Assembly: GCA_024364735.1 (NCBI GenBank)
Contig: JAGFNQ010000954.1
Span: 597,016 to 661,015 of the forward strand
Origin: Boesenbergia rotunda
Taxonomy: Eukaryota; Streptophyta; Magnoliopsida; Zingiberales; Zingiberaceae
Length of the DNA: 64,000 bases
Reading direction: 5' to 3'
Shown here: positions 10,714 to 23,156 of the stretch, piece by piece
Layout of the letters: each line of letters opens with the position of its first letter
Position numbering within the stretch: the stretch's first letter is position 1
Translations under genes and position numbers: made by a program
Notes under the pieces: generated by a model
The model's input: the letters and a program-made list of their open reading frames with translations, nothing else
The model's database searches: none
What the model was told of the DNA's origin: nothing

Positions 10714-11459
10714 ATCTTTATGTTCATATACATAAAGTATTTATTGATTTGGATCTAATTAGAGTTAGGGATAGCTTAAATTGATTTTCACAACCTAGTC
10801 TGTCTCACCCAGTCTAGTGTTATCAATCATGTTAACCTTATGGGTTTTGTGAGACAGGTTTTCAAAATTAAAGATTTTAATTTTGAAAGACATGGTTAAT
10901 TTTGAAAGACATTAACTTAATTTTGAAAATTTTATAAGGTTAAATTTATTGACTTTTGACAAAAAAATGTGTTTAATCTAAGATTAATTGAAATTTGTCT
11001 TAGATTCAAATTTAACAAGTAGTAAAGTAAATTTGATTTTCAGTAATTGGCTTCCGGGTCTTGGCGAGGCACGAGGTCTTCTTTGGTCGTAGCCTTATTG
11101 GAGCATCAACCCTTTCCTTGACAAAGCCTTTTACTGAAAATTCATCTTCAAGTTACTCTTGAAAGATTTTGGTCTAACTGGTTTGGGTCTTGGATCGGTA
11201 GCTTCGGCTAGTTCCATCAGACTAAATAGACCAAGTAGAATATACTTGACCTTATTAGAAGGGCTTCCCTAACGTACTATCATCTCACCTCCACCCAATA
11301 TTATGTTGTTCAAATTTCAACTAAATCTTTTGTCCTTAATCTAACCAATCCTAAGTCTAAGCATGGTATCATGGTAAGGTTGCAAAAAGAAAAAGAAACA
11401 ATCAAACAAGCAAGCAAGTGAATTAAAACAATTGTCTAGTTATGAATATGGTTTTTATA
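10714..11459 (-). other. Element B gag-protease spacer
   Basis: About 0.75 kb without a supported ORF separates gag from protease. It is conserved with the spacers of C (16480-17010) and H (58369-58920), including the sequence around gtacgttagggaa, the block related to cctcgctaagacc, and the folded motif at 10800-10857. A spacer at this place is unusual for copia elements, where gag and pol are normally one frame. Confidence 0.75.
10800..10857 (-). promoter_or_regulatory. Conserved folded motif, 5' copy (element B)
   Basis: Perfect 9-bp arms CTGTCTCAC and GTGAGACAG enclose 40 nt with an inner AACC/GGTT hairpin. It lies about 90 nt before the protease start and is shared with C and H. Confidence 0.5.
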
Positions 11460-13090
11460 CTGGCTCCCCCTAGACTGAAGCCTCTATAACGACTAGGCAA
11501 GATGTGAATCTTGTCCTTGGGGATCCAATACTAGTTTGGTCCAGCCGGTTTATTTAAACACAGCTTAGGGACCCATGCTTGGACTTGGGTTCTAGATTGG
11601 TTCAATACAGAATAATAAGAACGTTGTCTTGACTTGGTTCGATAACCAAGTCCGGATCGATTGAGAACGGTCTTCTGTTTTCTAAGGATCATGTCAAGAC
11701 CCTTGGAACCCGAAGTGAACCGTTCTAAGGCAACTATGAGCTCCTTGACTTGAGTCTTCAGGGAGGAATTCTCTTCCTTAAGCTTTTGGACTTGAGTCAA
11801 GTTTCCTTCTTGAATTTGCTCGGTCAAGGACCTCGAGTCGGCTTCCTCTTTCAGGCGTTTTACTTCCTATCAGAGGGACTCAACCCAGATTTTAGCTTTC
11901 ACCAAGTTACGAGATAAATACGAAATTAATTTTGACAATTCATATTCTGAATAACCACTTATAGTGATTCTCCAGTTTTCCGATATTGTGAGTCATCCGT
12001 CGTCTGGTTCCGATTCTGATCCGGAGTCGACGTCTTCCGAGGCGGTTAGGGCGAGGAGATTCACATGCGGGACTTCTTCAGAGGAGGAGGAGGAGGATTC
12101 GTCCCAGGTGACTTCGAGAGCCTTCTTTCTTCAAGCCTTCTTGGTTTCCTTCAGGTTGGGGCACTCTAACTTGAAGTGCCCCTTTTTGTTGCATTCGTAG
12201 CAAGTAACGTTGTTCTTGCTCTTCGAGCTCGTTGAAGGTTCTGCTGGATCTTCCTTTCTTCGGCTCGATTTCTTCTTGCTCGTTTGGTGCTTTAGTTCTT
12301 TGTAGTAGTCCCGAGCTAGCCAAACCAACTTGGGTCGATCCCCTTCACTATTTTCTGATTCTGACTCTGAGTCAGACTCGGGTGCTGGTTGAGTCTTCTT
12401 CTTGGGAGTTTCCCCTTGAGATTTACCTGCAACAAAAGCTATACCTTTCTCGATCAAGGTAGTGTTAGTTTGTTCATGCAGTTCTAGTTCAGAAAATAGT
12501 TCATCTAATTTGATTTCAGATAAGTTCCTTGAAACTTTGTAGGCATCTACCATAGACGCCCACAGAGAGTTTCTTAGAAAAGAATTTAGCGTATACCTTA
12601 TCAGATCACGGTTTTCAACCTTGTGACCTATCGTGTGCAGCCTGTTCATCAGCTCCTGAATTCTGGCGTGGAGTTGGGCTGCAATCTCACCGTCGTGCAT
12701 CTTGATTTTATAGAGTCTGTTCAGCAACAGATCTCTTTTGCTGATCCTTGTGTCGGAAGTGCCTTCGTGCAGCTCGATCAACTTGTTCCAAAGCTCCTTC
12801 GCGCTGTTGAAGGGTCCCACCCGGTTCAGCTCCTCCTTGGTTAAGTCGCATTGCAATGTCTGGGTCGTCTTTGCATCGGTCTCAATTTTCTTCTTTAGTG
12901 GGGCGTCCCACTCGTTATAATATTGCACCACACCTGGTGTATTCTTGGGAATTTCTAGCCCAGATTGGATGATTATCCACATGTCCACTTGAGTTTTCAG
13001 GTGGACTTCCATCCTGCTTTTCCAGTAGGAGAAGTCTTCTCTACTGAAAAGAGGAGGTCTGGCAGTGTTGTACGCCTCTTGTATGACCAT
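11460..13090 (-). pseudogene. Element B gag (decayed)
   Basis: The structural Gag starts at 13090 (NTARPPLFSREDFSYWKSRM). It has the alpha-helical UBN2/DUF4219-type capsid region and a CCHC zinc knuckle (CYECNKKGHFKLEC, near 12205-12165) that would bind element RNA. The first frame ends at 12131. The coiled-coil C-terminal part reappears in another frame (QKLKEENSSLKTQVKEL, 11827-11531). It ends at a TAG where element H has glutamine, after which homology continues to about 11460. So at least one frameshift and one nonsense change are present. It aligns over its whole length with the uninterrupted Gag of element H. Confidence 0.88.
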
Positions 13091-13305
13091 TGAATTTTTC
13101 TGAAAAAATTAAAAAAAAACTTGTCCCAAGACTTGGTCTTGGATTTAGCAGTGTGGGAAAAAATATTAATAACCGAAAAAGATCAAGTGGTGTTGCATCA
13201 ACCTCGATTAATGAGAAAATTCGAGCGAAAGAAAAAAATATTTAAAATTCATAAATCCGAAAAAAAATTCTCAAACTGGTGGTTGCACCAAGTTTGAGCC
13301 ACCCA

Positions 13306-13316
13306 CTCTGATACCA
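13306..13316 (-). other. Primer binding site (element B)
   Basis: On the minus strand TGGTATCAGAG begins two nucleotides after the 5' LTR end. This is complementary to the 3' end of initiator tRNA-Met, the usual primer of plant copia elements. Confidence 0.85.
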
Positions 13317-13318
13317 CT

Positions 13319-14596
13319 TGTTGGATCAGAGTAAATCGATAGAGGGGGGTGAATATCGATCAGAAAATTTCGGACAATTAAGAAAAATTACGCAGCGGAA
13401 AGAATAAAACAAAATCGCTAACACGGTTTATTTTTCTTGGTTCGAAGTCGCGGTCGGCTTCTACTCCAAGGCCCACGGTCTTTGACCGTTTACGATGGGC
13501 AATTCTATATTCAAAGAATGTTTACAATTTGATGTACAGATATAGAATTAAAAACAAGAGTTACAACACTTAAGAAATTTAAGCTGTTACCGACTATCGG
13601 AGTGGATGGAATTTTGGAGCAGAGGGTCATCGTCGGTGCTGGAATCGTGAGTGCAGAGCATGTCGAAGCATAGCGCTTGAGCGAAAGTGTTGAGAGCGAG
13701 ATTTACAAGTTGTTATGAAGCCTTGGGGTGAACCCCTATTTATACTGGTCGCCAGGGTGCCTGTGTTGAAGGGAACGTGGCCTCTTCTGTGAGAACTCCT
13801 ATCCGCAGACTCGGCCAGCGCTTATCCCTTCAACTAGGGCGCCTGTGTTAACACAGGCGCCTAGCTTGACTTGGTCCAAAGGCTTTCGTGGTTGTTTTGC
13901 TTCGATGGCTTGGTTTTCGCTTTGCACTGGGGCGCCTGTCTCCACACAGGCGCCTAGCCCAGTGAGGCGCCTCCTTCCAATGAGACGCCTGAACTGCAGA
14001 AACACAGTTCCTTCATTTCCTGCAACCAGGGTTAGTTCCAAACACAAGAAGAAAATATGCATGATATATTAAACATTGTTTACAACCTAAGCTGTATTGG
14101 TTCTGACTTCGGGTCTCCCAAATGGAACCCTAGGTCAAACCAACGCCTAATGTTCCCTCCTCCGAGGAACGCGTCCTACTCCTCTCGGGAGAATTTACCT
14201 TTTTACCATCCGTCTCCTCCAGTTGGACTTTTTCCCATCTTCACTCACCAGGTCTTCGGTGCCCAGTCCTCGACCAGGACTTAGTGCCCAGCTTCACTCA
14301 CCAGGTCTTCGGTGCCCAATCCTCGACCAGGTCTTAGTGCCCAACTTCACTCACCAGGTCTTAGTGCCCGGCTTCACTCACCAGGTCTTATTGCCCAACT
14401 TTACGTCAGGAATTAGTTGCCCAGCCCGCGGCTAAGACTTAGTGCCCAATTCAAAGAACCAGGACTTAATGCCTAGTATACCTAGGACTTTCCTACACAC
14501 TTAGTAACTTTGTTAGATCACAACCAATTCTTAACTTCTGAACTCTTTGTCATTATCAAAGCATAGGTTCGACCTTCGTGCTTCCTGGCACCAACA
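13319..14596 (-). mobile_element. Element B 5' LTR (SIRE-like)
   Basis: On the minus strand it runs from TGTTGGTGCCAGG (14596) to GATCCAACA (13319), 1,278 bp, followed by the PBS. It holds a minisatellite of caccaggtctt-type units (14240-14480), GGCGCC palindromes (13830-13990) and a TATA box (TATAAATA on the minus strand, 13737-13744). The bases beyond 14596 are the flank into which B inserted. Confidence 0.85.
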
Positions 14597-15830
14597 ATTT
14601 ATTGAGTGGATGAATTCTTAGTTATTGTTGTACACTAGTAGTTCTTATGACCCGAGACAACACTAAGACTTTATATGTTGGGGATGCACTTTGACTCATT
14701 CACTGACTCAATTAGGGTCATCAAGTGATGAGATTGGGTGTAGTAACGAAACACATAGGAGGCAGTGTATTGTAGACAGGGATTCACCACAAACTCACGA
14801 GCGTGGATATCCTATGTAATATATTGTTCTGTTGTATATGAAGTCTCTAATAAAAGTTGTAAGATCCACTTTAGGAAAAGAGTTTCCTAGTTGCACATGC
14901 ATTGTCACTAATAGATACATTAATTACATAGTTGTTGAATCAATATACAACCCTCGATGTGTCAATGATTGTCGATATGACCGAGATATATTAGATGAAG
15001 GCACCGGACTGTATGTTAACATTAATCGATTGGTTCTTACTAGTACTATTCAGTGATACCTAGGGAGCCATGGGGTGGTGTTGCTATATGATCTTACCAT
15101 AATTTATTGGGTGCTAATTAGAATTAGTTATGATATCCTACAATCAAGTAGTTGATCATAGGATGGGGCTATTAAGGATATGCTCGAATAAAGGATGATC
15201 CTATTTTTCGTTGAGAAAGTCAAACTCAAGTAGTTGAATTTGGCGAATAAAGTTTGATATGATCAAATAGTGAATTGACAATTAAAGTTGATATGATCAA
15301 ATACTATCATTAATATGATTATCATGGATCATTAAAATTATTATGATGGACTTACATTATTGGGATTATAGAAAAGTTCTAACATCCAATGGGTCAAGAT
15401 GGAAGAAAGAAAATGGCTAAGTTCAATTTATTTTCATTAGTTGCGAATCGCTTCATATTCTTTGGAAATGAAGAGACACATCTCTTCATATTCATTAGAA
15501 ATAAAGTGGCATATCTCTTCGTATTCTTTGGAAAAAGAGGAGCCATATTGGAGTTTAGAGTGTGATTTTCCTCTCCCAAGTTGCTTTCCTCCTTTTCTCA
15601 GAAGGAAAAAGATAAAAATCTTCTTTCTTCCATTAAGAGAAATCCATCTCTTTGTCGTTTGTTGTTTGTGAGATTATGATTGTCTCGATGAAAAATGACA
15701 CGTGATCTTTAGTGTGATCAAGCATTGGAAAGGAGACTTCGATCGTGGACCTAATTAGACAGATGATGCATAAAACAAGATTTGATCGGTGCTTCCGACA
15801 CCAATAGGATGGGCATGTATCAAAAGTTTA
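14597..15830. other. Unassigned stretch, possible old copia LTR remnant
   Basis: There is no supported gene. The style of the sequence (14700-15360), with phrases such as gggattcaccacaaactc, recalls the U3 of copia LTRs like that of element D, but no terminal TG/CA pair or partner copy was found. It also carries a small minisatellite at 15441-15540. Confidence 0.3.
15441..15540. repeat. Short tandem repeat, about 33-bp unit
   Basis: Three imperfect copies of a unit containing catctcttcatattc followed by a ttggaaa-type end. The period is a multiple of three, so a short ORF across it repeats a HISSYSLE-like peptide. No function is implied. Confidence 0.7.
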
Positions 15831-16479
15831 GCCCTTGTCTTGAGTACCGTCAACTACTTCAATGTCATGCACGACAACGGAGGAATTATGACGTGATGTA
15901 AAGTTAGAGGTAGTGTTTCAATTAATATGAATTTTTTGAATTAATGAAAATTATGCAACTAGATCCAAAATTATTATTCAATTTCAATTCTTAAAAACTT
16001 AAATCTTAATTAATCTTAAATTTAATTTCAATTTCAATTTCAATTCTTAAAAATATAATCTTAATTAAATCTTAAATTTAAATTCAATTCTTAAAAACTT
16101 AAATCTTAATTAAATTCTAAAAAACTTAAATATTAATAATCTAAATATCAAATTCTAATAATTCTTAAAATATTTAAAGCTAATTAAATAAATCTTAAAT
16201 TTTAATTAACAATTCAACTTTAATTAGAAACTCAATCTTTAATTCAAATCCATGAACTAAATTTAAATTGATTACCTTCAATTATAAAACTAAGTAAAAT
16301 CCTACCCAACTAAAACATTCAACTTAATAATAATAAATATGTCAAAGTGGGTTGACATATACGCGGGTTCACACGTTCTGTATCAAATCGAGAATTTGAT
16401 ACTTTATTCGAAATCTGATTAAAATGATTTGACTTGATTAATACATGCATAACTGTCCTGCTCATGCATCTGTTTATTT
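15831..16479. other. AT-rich low-complexity stretch
   Basis: No gene is seen. From about 15960 to 16250 it is built from degenerate repeats of aattcttaaaaacttaaatc-like sequence. Confidence 0.6.
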
Positions 16480-16926
16480 CATATATATTTGTCATGTCAT
16501 TCATGCTAGCTTACTTTTTGCTTAACTTAGAATAGTTAGATAGGAAAAAGATTGGTTGATACATGCCTAACATAGTATCAGGGTGGGACGAGATGACAGT
16601 ACGTTGGGGAAGCTTAATTTGGGAAGTCAAGAAGGGTAAGGAGTACCCGACTTGGTCGACTTAACTAAGTGGAACTAGCCAAAGTTACCTCGCCACATCC
16701 TAGACTAGTTAGATCAGAGTTTCTCAAAAAGTAAATTAAAAGTATCATTTCTTTAAACAGCTTTGTCTAAAGAAAGGGTTGTTGTTCCGATAACAAAGAC
16801 CCATGTGCCTCGCCAAGACCTTAAAGCCAATTATTAAAATTTACTTATAAGTTACTAATTGTTAAAGTTAAATCTAACTCAAGGTCAAACAACCTATAAA
16901 ATTAAATTGAAAAAAAAATATTCAAG

Positions 16927-16991
16927 CATCTCACAACACCCATAAGACAATCATGCTTGTTTATACTGCGACACATAGAATTGGTGAGATG
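16927..16991 (+). promoter_or_regulatory. Conserved folded motif, 5' copy (element C)
   Basis: Arms CATCTCAC and GTGAGATG pair perfectly. Relative to H and B (TGTCTCAC/GTGAGACA) two base pairs have changed on both sides, keeping the stem. Confidence 0.5.
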
Positions 16992-17159
16992 ATAAGAACT
17001 AATCAATTAATAAATATTTTCAAAAATTCATAGAATATTTTCTTAAAAATCTATTTTAAATATAGTGATTAAACATAATAATGTTTTAATGAATTTCATG
17101 CGTGATTGTGTGCACCTATAAATATATTTCAAAAATAATATATTTTTTCGAAAGTTGTA

Positions 17160-18350
17160 TGACCTACACTTAGACACAAACCTTCTAGGTCAACACTAAA
17201 ATCCTTTAAGACACTTAGGTAGAGATCCTTGTAGTTAACAAGGATAGCCAGAAGATGTCAGGTTCAGGGAGAGTATCTTTTGCGAACCTTTGTTTTAACA
17301 ATTCTTTTGAAAATTATTTTTTAAAAATTATTCTTTTCGAAAGTTTATCTCCTTCAAAATTATTTTTGCTTAAAAAATTATTATTTCTTTCAAAATGCTT
17401 TTTGAAAAATATTTTTCAAAAATTTATTATGTCTTTCAAAATATTTTTTGAAAATTACCTCTTCAAAAATTATCATATTTTTTCAAAAATATTTTTCTAA
17501 AATATGCGTTAATTGCTATTATGATTTGGATAAACTCTAAATACACTTAGGAGGTTTTTCTTATGATCTGCAAGGATTCCTAAGATTATGTCAGACTTAG
17601 GGGAGTCCCAATCAAAAGAACAATTCATCCTTTAATTTCTAATTACTTTAAAATTTTTCTTGAAATTTTTGTTGTAATTCTTTTCGTTTGAACAAAACTT
17701 AAGACTCAGAGGAAGATCAGCTTGTAGTCAACAAGCTTCCTAGAACTGTGTCAGACTTAGGGGAGTACAAATTAAAAGAACCATTAGAAGTTTCAAAAAT
17801 ACTATATTTTCAAAAACTTTAAAATCGTTCTTAATTTTTTTTTTTTGTAATTCTTTTCGTTTGAATCAAACCCAAAGCCTCAGACGAAGATCAACTTATG
17901 GTCAATAAGGTTCCTAGGATTGTGCTTGGTTTAGGGGGAGTTTCAAATTAAAACAACCATTAGAAGTTTCACAAATATTATATTTTCAAAAAATAGTATC
18001 TTTTCAATAATACTTTATTTTTGAAAATACAATATTCTCATTTTCCAAAATATATCTTGAAAATCTTTTGTCTTTTGAATATTTTTGAAAATCAAATACA
18101 TTGAAAATACTTTATCTTGATTGAAAATCTCTAAGACACATAGGAAAGTTTTTCTTTTAGCTAACAAGGTTTCCTAGGACTGTGTCAGATTGGGAAGGAA
18201 TCCAAATCAAGAAATTTATTATTTTTTAAAAATTAAATACATTGAAAATACTTTATCTTGATTGAAAATCTCTAAGACACATAGGAAATTTTCTTGTAGT
18301 CAACAAGATTCCTAGGACTGTGTTAGACTTAGGGAAATTCAAATCAATAA
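17160..18350 (+). repeat. Six degenerate repeats, about 150-250 bp each
   Basis: Six blocks share the order: a word like agacacataggaa, a stretch like cttgtagtcaacaag, then ttcctaggactgtgtcagac, then a G-rich gggga tract and a caaatcaa-like end. They are separated by A/T-rich spacers rich in ttttcaaaa. They lie only in element C. Confidence 0.7.
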
Positions 18351-18556
18351 AGTACTTATCTTTTCAAAATTTTACTCAAGTACTTAGCGTCTCTTAAAAT
18401 ATTTTCTGATAAAGGTACTATTTTTTTTAAAAAAGGAGGATTTTTGAAAATTATGTTTTCTTTAAGAGACTTCAATATTTTCAAAAATCGTATTGTTGGT
18501 ACAAATTTTAACTTAAAATTGTTGTTAGTACCCATTATTTCTTTTTGATGTGTGCC

Positions 18557-18570
18557 AAAGGGGAAGAGAG
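18557..18570 (+). other. Internal polypurine tract (element C)
   Basis: AAAGGGGAAGAGAG follows tgtgcc and lies about 105 nt before the terminal PPT. It is equivalent to the tracts in A, E and H. Confidence 0.45.
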
Positions 18571-18673
18571 TACCTTATGTTAGATTTTTTTCAATTTCTC
18601 CCAAGTATTAACCTAAAACCCTTAGACCAAAATCTAACTTAAGATTATTGTCAAACATCAAGAAGGGGGAGAT

Positions 18674-20465
18674 TGTTGGTGCAAAAAACATCAGTCATGA
18701 ACAGTCAACCTCTAGTATTTTGATGTTTGACAATATACCAAGGTCTGGTCAAAGTAATCAAGGATTAAGTCAAAAAGAACATGATGTTTGGTAGAGTAAA
18801 CCTAGGTTTGATCAGTTTGACAAAGGGTTAGCCAAACAGGACCTGATGTTTGACAGAGTGAATAGTATCCAGAGTTGATCAGTTTGACCAAGGGATAAGC
18901 CAAACATGACTTGATGTTTGACAGAGTGACTGAACTCATATCTGGTCAGATAGACCAAGGACTGAGCTAAACAGGACTTGATGTTTGACAGAAAGAAGTC
19001 TAGTCAGGATTAAGATGACTAGCAAAGAAGTCCTTATCGAGGAATGAAATCCTGGTGAGTGAAGCTGGCTCCTAGTGAGTGAAGCTAAGTGGACGAAATC
19101 CTAGCGAGTGAAGTTGAGTCGTAGTGACTGAAGCTAGGTGGACGAAATCCTAGTGAGTGAAGCTGGGCACGAAGTCCTGGTTCGGGGAATTGGGCACGAA
19201 GACCTGGTTCGGCGAATTGGGCACGAAGACCTAGCCGAGGGTAGGGCACCGAAGACCAGACCGAGGGTTGGGCACGAAGTCCTGGTCGCGGATTGGGCAC
19301 CGAGACCTGTTCGAGGGTTGGGCACTGAAGTCCTGGTTCAAGGAATTGGGCACGAAGACCTGGTCGAGGATCGGGCAAAAGACATAGCCGAGCGAGGACT
19401 ACGGACAGAAGTAGAGACGGGTCGAGGATCAGACGTCTCAAGATCCGGGAGTCTGGGAGACCGAGCAAAAGTTCAACCGGAGGTCCCGGTTGGCAAAGGG
19501 TAACTTCTCCAGAGTGGAGTAGGCGAGGACGCATTCCCCGGGAAAGGGAACAGTAGGAGTCGGTTCGATCTAGGATTTCATTTGAAATCCAAAGTCAGAA
19601 CCAGACAGCTCAGGCTGTTAATCATTAAGACTTAGGATTATTTGTTTATCTTGTGTTTTTTGTCTTGTAGGAACCTGGAGTTAGAGACAAGAAAGGAGAG
19701 GAAACGCAAGAGAACAAGGTCCTGGGAAAGGGCTTCCCAAGCGCTTGAAAGGGTTCAGGCACCCGAGAACCTAGGCACCAGAATGGTTTCATGTGCCAGA
19801 AGGGGTTCTTCCAACAGCGACGCCACGTCAGTTCTCAGACGTCCGTGAGCTCCCAGGCGCCTCAGTGCTCCCAGGCACCTGGGATGTTGGTTTTATCCCA
19901 GCGCCAAGTTTACTGGTTCGGATCAGGTTTAACCGCTTGTGAGGCACCCCATAAGCTATCAGGCGCTTGAGAACCATGTATAAAAGGGGGTTCGACCCCT
20001 CAGCTCAGAATATCAACATTCACATCTATTTACTCATTCTGTTCAAATGAAAAGTGCTGAGATGAAGCTCTGCGACCAAGGAGGCTCCTGAAGGAGGTCC
20101 GCGATGCTTCGGAGTTCCAGATTGGTCGGGATCATCATCTTTAATTTGGTTTGCTTTTACTTACAGTTGTAATTCTTTATATTATTATGCTTGTATTCAA
20201 ACTGTAAGACGGGTTTCTCCGCCTCCGGAAATTCCGAAAAGGTGACCACTAGTGGATGGGTGCTACCCATAATTAGACCTTGACGTATTGACCCTGGGGT
20301 TTGGGAACCAAGTAAATCCCGCCAGTTATTGTTGTGTGTTTTTCTTATTTTATATTCCGCTGCGTACTAACACTCTGATAGCAAGAATAAATGAATGAGC
20401 GACGAAGTTCCGCGAAAAGAATACAAGTCGATATCCCCCCCACTATTGATGCCATTGATCCCACA
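18674..20465 (+). mobile_element. Element C 3' LTR
   Basis: It runs from TGTTGGTGC to GATCCCACA (1,792 bp), about 0.5 kb longer than its relatives. The extra length comes from about 3.3 copies of a 68-bp repeat (18781-18990) and a long gggcacgaag minisatellite (19040-19380). TATAAAA is at 19979-19985 between GAACC (19971-19975) and GGTTC (19989-19993). The right end cuts into the RT of element E, so C was inserted into E; ctatg at 20466-20470 would be the right target copy. Confidence 0.8.
18781..18990 (+). repeat. 68-bp tandem repeat in the element C LTR
   Basis: About 3.3 copies of a unit with cttgatgtttgacagagtg and a gatcagtttgaccaaggg-like core. It is absent from the other LTRs in this window. 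Confidence 0.75.
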
Positions 20466-21847
20466 CTATGTGGGTTTTCAGGAATAAGCTGGATGACAAA
20501 GGAGAAATAGTAGGAAATAAAGCTCGCTTAGTGGCTAAAGAATTTAGTCAAATTGAAGGAATGAATTATGATGAAACCTATGCACCTGTTGCTAGACTAG
20601 AGTCAATTAGGATGCTTCTAGCTTATGCATCCCATAAAGGATTCAAATTATATTAAATGAATGTTAAGTCTGCATTTTTAAATGGATTTATAAAAGAGAA
20701 GTTTATGTAAGTCAACTTCCATGGTTTGAGGACTTAGATTATCCCAATTATGTGTTTAGACATAAAAAGGCTTTGTATGGACTTAAACAAGCACCTAGAG
20801 CCTGGTATGAAAGACTATCTAATTACATAATTTCTAAGGGATTTAATGGACCCAACCCTGTTTGTTAAATCTTTAGAAAATGACATCTTCATTGCCCAAA
20901 TCTATGTAGGCGATATAATTTTTGGCTTAACCAATATAAATTTCTTAAAAGAATTTATAAAAGTAATGGAGAGTAAATTTGAAATGAGTCTTGTAGGTGA
21001 ACTAATATTTTTCTTAGGACTTCAAATTAAACAAACTAAAGATAGAAATTATATCCATCAATTTAAATATACAAAAGAACTAATTAAAAATTCAGAATGC
21101 AAAACTCTAAAATCATGAATACTCCTATGACAATAAATATTAAAATAGATAGTGACTCAGAAAGAAAACTAGTGGACTTGAAGCATTTTAGAAGTGCTAT
21201 AGGTAGCTTACTTTACCGAATTGCTAGTAGACCTGGCATCCTATTTGTAGTAGGTATTTGTGCTAGGTACCAAACTTGTGCTAAGGAATCTCACTTAAGT
21301 ACTGTCAAGAGAATCTTTAGGTACATTAAAGGAACCCTAAATGTGGGAATTTGGTATCCAAGAATTTCAAATTTTGACCTACTAGGCTACTCTGACTCAA
21401 ATTATGCAGGGTGCAAGCTAGATAGAAAAAGTACTAGTGGAAGTTGACAAATATTAGGTCATAGATTAATTAGATGGTGCAGTAGAAAGCAATATTGTGT
21501 TGCATTATCAACAACTGAGACTGAATATATAGTCCTAGGAGAATGTATAGCTCAATTATTATGGAAGATGCATACCCTTAAGGATTTCCATTTGACCTAC
21601 ACCGACACTAAAGTATATATTGATAATATTAGTTCGATTAATCTTACAAAAAATTCTTATTCGCCATTCTAGAACTAAACATATTGAAGTTAAACATCAC
21701 TTTATTAGGAATCATGTAGCTAGGGGTGAAATCGTACTTACACATATAGATTCAAAATCAAATCTAGCTGATATTTTCACCAAACCACTACTTGAGTCTG
21801 AGTTTAGCTCACTAAGAAGACAGCTAGGAATATGCTCAGTAGAATAG
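20466..21847 (+). pseudogene. Element E pol: RT and RNase H (decayed copia)
   Basis: RT begins in mid-domain at WVFRNKLDDKGEIV, cut by element C. It continues through LVAKEFSQIEGMNYDETYAP, a degenerate YVGD where relatives have YVDD (near 20905), and FEMSLVGELIFFLGLQ. RNase H follows (YSDSNYAGCKLDRKSTSGS) and the end is SSLRRQLGICSVE at 21847. Breaks include a TAA at 20656-20658, frameshifts near 20700 and 21100, a TGA at 21445-21447 where relatives have cysteine, and another shift near 21650. It is clearly inactive and older than A, judging by the number of lesions. Confidence 0.88.
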
Positions 21848-23156
21848 GATTAGCTTTCATTTATATATATTTTTGGATTTCTATCATTTCTTTTTAAAAT
21901 CATTTTTAAAACTATTTACTACTTTTCAAAAATTCATATTGTTTTAAAATTTTATTTTCCAACTTAGTTATTTCAAAAAAATTACCCTTTTTTAAAACTA
22001 GAGTCTTTCTTCATGATGGACTTAGCTTAGGACTTAACCCTAGTTTGCATGTTCGTATAGATTTAGAAGTCAGCATCTCACAAGTACATTAGGATACTTG
22101 ATAACCTAGATTGGGTTGAGATGCTTAGGTCTATGCCTTGACTCTAGATGCTTTAAGTCAGTGCATCTAAAGCAGTTGGGGCAATAAATACAGTTGAACG
22201 ACAATCAAGTTAAGTAATCAAGCTTAGAAAGTCTAACTTGATCAGCCTACTTAACTTGACTAACCCAAGTGAAAAATGTTGTTTTATAACAGTTCGTACG
22301 TAACAAACTGGGTTAGACAGGGACCCAAGAAATTATGATTTGATTATTTTTCAAATTTCTTAATTACATGGTTTTTTTTCCTGCTTGGACTCACTAGGAA
22401 TGCCAACTTGGTTGAAATCTTGTTACTTAATTCAAATTAGTTTTTAGATTTCACAAATGGTTCTTTACTACTAATTCTTATTTAATTCATAATTCAGTAT
22501 TTGTTGCATATCAATTGCTTTCTTAAACACTTAAAATGTTTTTAAATTTTTTTTTCTTATGATTTTTTGCAAAACTAATGGTCTCTAATACATAATTTTT
22601 CCCTTAATCAGAATTCTCTTTCAAAATATATTTTTCAAAAAGAATATCTACTATTATTTTTTATATATGGCAAAGGGAGAGAGTAGGAAAAGTGAAGTTA
22701 AAAATTAAATTTTTACTTAAATTTTTTCCTTTTCTCAATGAAATGTTATCTTAGAATCTTTCAAAAGTATATTTTTTCATTAACTTAAAGCTTTTTCAAA
22801 AATATTTTTTTAAAAATCGAACTTAGAATTTCAAAGTAATGAATGTTTCCATAGTTAGATATTTTTTTTCAAAAATTAGAAAAACTTTCAAAATAGAAAT
22901 TACATGTTTTCAAAAGCTTCAGAGGAAGGATTTCAAATAAAGGGGGAGTTTCATGCAATATTTCAATTTTCCAAGGTTTTTCAAAAATTTGAAATGTCCA
23001 AAAAGGGGAAAATTACTAATAAGGGGGAGAATGAAATGAATTTGTTTTTAACTTGTTATGTCTTATCTTTCTAATGTGAAACTATCGTTTACTTCTTATT
23101 CATGTTTTTTTATCGTAATTTTTGAATTGGATTATCATAAATAAAAAAGGAGAGAT
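21848..23156 (+). other. Element E 3' internal non-coding region
   Basis: AT-rich and without a supported ORF. It keeps the family order: folded motif (22073-22124), tatatggcaaaggg-type internal purine tract (22672-22697), and further G-rich tracts near 22937 and 23019. The last few bases before the LTR (aaaaaaggagagat) are the terminal PPT. Confidence 0.75.
22073..22124 (+). promoter_or_regulatory. Conserved folded motif, 3' copy (element E)
   Basis: Outer arms GCATCTCA/TGAGATGC are kept. The inner hairpin is AAGTA/TACTT, where H has AAGCAC/GTGCTT, so one pair changed from C-G to T-A on both sides. AACC/GGTT is also present. Confidence 0.5.

Larger units (their letters stand above)
16480..18673 (+). 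mobile_element. Element C internal region, pol-less SIRE derivative
   Basis: From 16550 to 17010 the sequence is homologous to the gag-protease spacers of B and H (gacagtacgttggggaagc, then aactagccaaagttacc). It goes straight into an AT-rich 3' region without any protease, integrase, RT or RNase H. It ends with a purine tract (18557-18570) and a terminal PPT (gaagggggagat, 18662-18673). Gag and the 5' LTR are missing too, so this is an internally deleted 3' fragment. Confidence 0.7.
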
